From assembly GCF_019967995.1 (NCBI RefSeq), contig NZ_CP065377.1, positions 2,542,001 through 2,606,000 of the forward strand: a DNA stretch of 64,000 bases. The letters run 5' to 3'. This document shows, piece after piece, positions 60,569-64,000 of this stretch (within the stretch, counting starts at the first letter, position 1; each line of letters starts with the position of its first letter). The notes beneath the pieces are model-generated. The model saw only the letters and a list, made by a program, of their open reading frames with translations, was not told the origin of the DNA and searched no databases. The stretch comes from Faecalibacterium prausnitzii. GTDB lineage: Bacteria > Bacillota > Clostridia > Oscillospirales > Ruminococcaceae. Made by a program: the position numbers and the translations under genes.

Positions 60569-62329
60569 TTACTCCAGATACATCCGCCGCAGCCGCATCA
60601 GGCGGGCCGGGGTCAGGCCGTATTCGGCTTCGAGGTAGGCCTCGGCGCTGCCGCATTTCTCCCGGATGGCGGAGAGCACCAGGTCCACCGATTCGGGGTG
60701 CACCCCTGCGATGCCCTGATAAAACTTCTTCTGTTCCGGGCGGGCGGCGATCTCGTCGGCATGTTCGGCCCAGATCTTTTCCAGCTCCGGGCGGCGGCAT
60801 TCGTTCGTCCGGACGAAATCCTGACGGATCGTCTCGTCCGAAGCGCCCAGCGCCAGCAGGATCAGCATAGCCGCCACGCCGGTGCGGTCCTTGCCGCCGG
60901 AGCAGTGGAAGAGCACCGGCGTCTCGCCCACTTCCAGAGCACGGAACAGCTCCTTGTAGGCCTTGTTGCCGAAGAGCATCTGCCGGTACATGGCATCGGC
61001 CATCCGGCGGCCTTCGTCCGGCTTGCCTTCCAGCAGGCGCTCGCGGTCCTCCGGCGAAAAATCCACTTCCTTGCCGTCGTCCAGGCAGAGCCCGCAGATG
61101 CGCACCATCCGGGCACCGTCCGGCACATAGTCCGGCATCTTCTCGGCCTCCTGCGCGCTGCGCAGGTCGAGGATGAGGCGCAGCCCAAGGGAATCCAGCA
61201 GCTTCCGGTCGGCGTCGCTCGTCAGCAGACCGGTGGGGATGCCCCGGTAGATCTGCCCCCAGCGGACGTGTTTGCCCTCATCGGCCGGGTAGCCGCCCAG
61301 CTCCCGGAAGTTGTTCCCGCCCGCAAAGGGCAGCTGGGTTCCGGGCGCGGGGTGGGGCGCAGGCTTTTCCACCGCCGTGCTGGACAGCACCGGGCGGCTG
61401 TAGAACGGCTTGGCCGGGCGGCCCCGCCGGGGCGGCAGCGATGCCGTACCGCCCAGCACCTCCATCAGGTAGCTGCGCAGCAGGTCCAGATAGGCCGAGT
61501 TGTGGTCCCGCCGCTGCACCATCGAGACGCAGAGCGGCGGCATATCCTCGATGAGCACATCGCGCACCCGGTCCAGCTCCCGCCGTGCCCCCGGCTCGTA
61601 CCGGGTCAGACAGGTACACAGCTGCTCCTGCACCAGATAATAGGCCTGATAGAAGCTGGGGCCGATCTCGGCGTCGGGCGCAAAACCCGCCTTGGCGCAG
61701 GCGTCCCACAGGGGCGCAAACAGGTCCTGCCGCAGGCTGGGCAGCAGCACCCGCTGCCCCCGCAGCGCTGCCAGCGGCACCCGCTCCTTTTCCCAGAAGG
61801 GGTGGCCGCGCGGCACCAGCAGGCAGGCAGGGTCTGCCCGCAGGGTCGTGCGGGCCAGCACCTGCGCCGCGCAGCCCAGGTCCATGACCAGCCCCGCGTC
61901 CAGCTCGCCCTGCTCTACTCCGTCGGCCACGGCATCGTTGTCCAGCAGGCGGAACCGCATCTCGATGTGCGGGTACTGCTGGCGGAACTTGTCCAGCTGG
62001 GTCTCCAGACCGGGCAGATAGTCCGGCACCAGCGAGACGCTGATGCCGATGCGCACCGGCTGGGCGGACTGGATCTCGGCATGGAGGGCCGCCTGCATCT
62101 GCTGGAACTGCTCCACCACCGGGGCCGCATGGCGCTGCAGGCTCAGCCCCCGCTCGGTGAGCGAGAGCTTGTGATGGGCGCTGATGAACAGCGGCCCGCA
62201 GAGTTCGGCTTCCAGCGCGGTGATGCTCTGCCGCAGCGCCTGCCGCGACAAAAACAGCCGCTGGGCCGCGCGGGTGTAGTTCATCTCCTCGCACAGGACC
62301 AGAAAATAATGCAGCTGGCGGATATCCAT
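60569..62329 (-). CDS. LysR-type regulator fused to a tyrosine phosphatase
   Basis: 586 residues in one frame. N-terminal LysR winged helix (MDIRQLHYFLVLCEEMNYTR, QRLFLSRQALRQSITALE) and effector domain (~90-295, VRIGISVSLVPDYLPGLE). After a Pro/Arg linker (~300-345) comes a bacterial tyrosine phosphatase domain (~350-570): NNFRELGGYPADEGK, LILDLRSAQEAEKMPDYVP and the P-loop HCSGGKDRTGVA with Cys476 and Arg482 of CX5R. Both parts look intact. AGGAGGAG lies 4 nt before ATG 62329. It is divergent from ridA, a likely target by LysR custom. Confidence 0.88.
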   Translation of the reverse strand: MDIRQLHYFLVLCEEMNYTRAAQRLFLSRQALRQSITALEAELCGPLFISAHHKLSLTERGLSLQRHAAPVVEQFQQMQAALHAEIQSAQPVRIGISVSLVPDYLPGLETQLDKFRQQYPHIEMRFRLLDNDAVADGVEQGELDAGLVMDLGCAAQVLARTTLRADPACLLVPRGHPFWEKERVPLAALRGQRVLLPSLRQDLFAPLWDACAKAGFAPDAEIGPSFYQAYYLVQEQLCTCLTRYEPGARRELDRVRDVLIEDMPPLCVSMVQRRDHNSAYLDLLRSYLMEVLGGTASLPPRRGRPAKPFYSRPVLSSTAVEKPAPHPAPGTQLPFAGGNNFRELGGYPADEGKHVRWGQIYRGIPTGLLTSDADRKLLDSLGLRLILDLRSAQEAEKMPDYVPDGARMVRICGLCLDDGKEVDFSPEDRERLLEGKPDEGRRMADAMYRQMLFGNKAYKELFRALEVGETPVLFHCSGGKDRTGVAAMLILLALGASDETIRQDFVRTNECRRPELEKIWAEHADEIAARPEQKKFYQGIAGVHPESVDLVLSAIREKCGSAEAYLEAEYGLTPARLMRLRRMYLE

Positions 62330-62362
62330 GGGGCTCCTCCTGAAACAGTGGTTGGTACATAA

Positions 62363-62391
62363 AGAATACCGCCTTTTGCGCGGAATGTAAA
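62363..62391 (-). promoter_or_regulatory. Promoter of the LysR-phosphatase gene
   Basis: Minus strand: TTTACA (62386-62391), 17-bp spacer, TATTCT (62363-62368), about 30 nt before the ATG. Confidence 0.6.
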
Positions 62392-62419
62392 GCCGGACGG
62401 CGAAAAAAGTGCCGAACGA

Positions 62420-62449
62420 TTGACAGCACCCGCCCGCCGGGTGTAGACT
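62420..62449 (+). promoter_or_regulatory. Promoter of ridA
   Basis: TTGACA (62420-62425), 18-bp GC-rich spacer with a CACCCG/CGGGTG palindrome, TAGACT (62444-62449). The two divergent promoters are 28 bp apart, and the spacer palindrome is a candidate regulator site. Confidence 0.65.
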
Positions 62450-62500
62450 CAGCATAGCAAACGCATTTCACATCTCAGATGAAGAAAGAAGGAGTATCCT

Positions 62501-62869
62501 ATGAAAGTGATCGCTACAGAAAAGGCCCCCGGCGCCATCGGCCCCTACTCGCAGGGCTTTCTCACCAACGGTTTTGTTTACACCTCCGGCCAGATCCCGG
62601 TGAACCCCGCCGACGGCACCATCCCCGAAGGCATCGCCGCACAGGCGGAGCAGAGCTGCAAGAACGTCGGCGCCATTCTGGAAGCCGGCGGCAGCGGCTT
62701 TGACAAGGTGGTCAAGACCACCTGCTTCCTGGCCGACATCGCGGATTTTGCGGCCTTCAACGAGGTTTACGCCAAGTTCTTCACCTCCAAGCCCGCCCGC
62801 AGCTGTGTCGCCGTCAAGGACCTGCCCAAGGGCGTCCTGTGCGAGGTCGAGGCCATCGCAGAGGCGTGA
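62501..62869 (+). CDS. ridA: RidA family enamine/imine deaminase
   Basis: 122 residues. KVIATEKAPGAIGPYSQGFL, VYTSGQIPVNPADGTIPEGI, KTTCFLADIADFAAFNEVY and the substrate Arg in KPARSCVAVKDLPKG are diagnostic. Hydrolyses reactive 2-aminoacrylate-type intermediates produced by PLP enzymes; relevant to serine and cysteine metabolism encoded in this window. AAGGAGT lies 7 nt upstream of the ATG. Transcribed alone. Confidence 0.95.
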   Translation: MKVIATEKAPGAIGPYSQGFLTNGFVYTSGQIPVNPADGTIPEGIAAQAEQSCKNVGAILEAGGSGFDKVVKTTCFLADIADFAAFNEVYAKFFTSKPARSCVAVKDLPKGVLCEVEAIAEA

Positions 62870-62912
62870 TCCGCCGTCTGTACCCGGTTCCGGGTGCTGC
62901 ATGAAGCTGCAA

Positions 62913-62958
62913 AAAAGCCAGAACTGCGCTGCCGTTTGGCAGACCAGTTCTGGCTTTT
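62913..62958 (+). terminator. Intrinsic terminator of ridA
   Basis: AAAAGCCAGAACTG/CAGTTCTGGCTTTT stem holding a nested CTGCC-GTTT-GGCAG hairpin, followed by TGTTATTTT. Confidence 0.85.
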
Positions 62959-63008
62959 GTTATTTTATGATCGGGCCGGACGCGCTGCCCTGACGTGTGG
63001 CGCGTCGC

Positions 63009-63608
63009 TTACTTCAAAAACTTGCGCACAGCACGGGCGACGATGCCGCCCAGGATGCCGGACACCAGGAACTCGGCCACGCCCTGCACACCGACCAGCA
63101 GGACGACGAACATGAACGGGTTGGCCGCGCCCTTGACGGACACGAGGTTCTGGACATAGTCGCAGCCGTAGAAGGCCAGCACGATGTAGCCCATGAAGAA
63201 CAGGGTGTTCAGGGCCGGGGCGCACATGGCGCTGAGGATGTAGCTCCAGGTGCCGGGCTTGTCCAGCTTCTTCAGGCCGTTGAAGATGAGGCCGACGCAC
63301 AGGCCCATCAGCACACGCATCCCCACGCAGAGGATGAAGGTGTTGACCGGGCTGACCTGGAACAGGGCCCCGGTCATGGCCGAAGCGCCGGTGATGGCGT
63401 CATAGAAGCTCACCGCGCCGAACACGCCGCCCAGGATGGCACCCGCAGCGGGGCCCATGGTGATGGCACCCACGGCGATGGGAAGGGTCAAAAAGCTCAT
63501 GTAAAGCGGGCCCATGGGCACACTGCCCAGGCCGATGGCCTTCATGACCAGCTCGATGGCGACCAGCAGTGCCAGCCGGGTGAGAGTACGAAGATCGTTG
63601 TTTTTCAT
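63009..63608 (-). CDS. ECF transporter S component
   Basis: 199 residues with about six hydrophobic helices: LALLVAIELVMKAIG, PLYMSFLTLPIAVGAITMGP, GAILGGVFGAVSFYDAITG, FILCVGMRVLMGLCVGLIF. This is the substrate-binding membrane unit of a vitamin ECF importer and must share the EcfAAT module encoded elsewhere. The LPIAVGAI and DAITG region is reminiscent of pantothenate (PanT)-type S components, but substrate is not certain. GGAGG precedes ATG 63608. The 122-nt gap upstream has only a small CCCGC/GCGGG hairpin. Confidence 0.85.
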   Translation of the reverse strand: MKNNDLRTLTRLALLVAIELVMKAIGLGSVPMGPLYMSFLTLPIAVGAITMGPAAGAILGGVFGAVSFYDAITGASAMTGALFQVSPVNTFILCVGMRVLMGLCVGLIFNGLKKLDKPGTWSYILSAMCAPALNTLFFMGYIVLAFYGCDYVQNLVSVKGAANPFMFVVLLVGVQGVAEFLVSGILGGIVARAVRKFLK

Positions 63609-63730
63609 TCTGTTTTCCTCCTGCTGCCGTTCCGCCCTTACGTCGGATACGGCGCAAACCTGCCCGCTCTATGCGGGATAAATTTTGTTGATACGGACTT
63701 CAGACACGCTTGTCAGGGCATTGTCCGTGG

Positions 63731-64000
63731 TCAGAACTTGAGTCCTGCTGACCGCCGGGCCACGGTCAGCACCTTGCTGACGGCCACAGAGGTATCCAGC
63801 ATCCGGCTGCAAAGCTCCTGGTCCCCGCCCTCGATGGCGCGGGCGAACGCATGGAACTCGGCCGCCTGCCGGGGGCGGCCGCCGTTGAGGTTGTAGTGCT
63901 CTTCCTTGCCCTCATTGGGGTGGAAGGTCACACCGCCGCACCAGTTGGCGGTGGATTTCTGCAAAATATAGCCCTTCGTGCCCTGGATGATATACCGGGC
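63731..64000 (-). CDS. Gfo/Idh/MocA family oxidoreductase, C-terminal part
   Basis: The last ~89 residues of a gene that continues beyond the right edge. GTKGYILQKSTANW, GVTFHPNEGKEEHYNL, EFHAFARAIEGGDQELCS and SVAVSKVLTVARRSAGL match the C-terminal substrate/dimer domain and final helix of NAD(P)-dependent sugar oxidoreductases. The Rossmann part and start are outside the window, so the substrate cannot be guessed. Same direction as the ECF gene downstream. Confidence 0.78.
   Translation of the reverse strand, partial: ARYIIQGTKGYILQKSTANWCGGVTFHPNEGKEEHYNLNGGRPRQAAEFHAFARAIEGGDQELCSRMLDTSVAVSKVLTVARRSAGLKF

Overview
The window is GC-rich (high-50s % by eye) Firmicute DNA. The Gram-positive reading rests on Tat/lipobox lipoproteins, ireB, RNase Y, FabK instead of FabI, an EF-G paralog and Rrf2-cysK, with no outer-membrane genes. 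Gene content and GC fit an anaerobic gut Oscillospiraceae/Ruminococcaceae member such as Faecalibacterium or a relative. That placement is inference; no rRNA or tRNA gene was seen to settle it.

Layout. 1-3.6 kb (+): the end of a type II fatty acid operon, fabK (partial)-fabD-fabG-fabF-fabZ. 3.7-8.3 kb: an orphan MsmX/UgpC-type sugar ATPase, an AraC regulator, a MATE exporter and a shortened PfkB-like protein. 8.8-13.1 kb (-): a sugar-acid module, FadR-type regulator, IlvD/Edd dehydratase and GntP permease, with a possible structured RNA beside it. 13.2-17.6 kb: an RlmD/RumA methyltransferase, an orphan BlaI-like regulator and serC-serA.

17.7-29.5 kb (-): the most unusual region, nine overlapping or nearly abutting genes behind one strong promoter. 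They encode a Pel-type exopolysaccharide machine: an SDR-PelD-like fusion, PelE-like TPR protein, DUF2194 deacetylase-like protein, PelF and PelG. Joined to it are a CotH kinase-like lipoprotein, a VTC polyphosphate polymerase-like protein, a DUF4956 membrane protein and a DUF4832 glycosidase-like protein. Divergently (29.9-39.8 kb, +) lie two solute-binding lipoprotein plus hybrid histidine kinase pairs around a GGDEF-REC-HD-GYP protein. The block looks like a sensing and cyclic-di-GMP circuit next to a surface-polymer factory.

39.9-49.6 kb: a lipoprotein FKBP-type isomerase, a candidate type I toxin-antitoxin locus, malic enzyme with two-subunit fumarase, MntR, mazF-acpS, ireB (with a LexA-like box at its promoter), dus, divergent cysK/rrf2 and a small EamA protein. 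49.8-53.0 kb: a zinc/manganese ABC operon under a perfect palindromic operator. 53.1-60.2 kb (-): a DUF6061 protein, greA-lysS, an EF-G-like GTPase with altered switch II, a 236-bp IS605-like non-autonomous element, and rny. 60.6-64 kb: a LysR-tyrosine phosphatase fusion divergent from ridA, an ECF S component and the end of a Gfo/Idh/MocA oxidoreductase.

Two copies of one ~53-nt double-hairpin repeat (14.5 and 55.9 kb) and a separate 93-bp palindromic element (7.3 kb) show dispersed small repeats. No CRISPR array or complete insertion sequence was seen.
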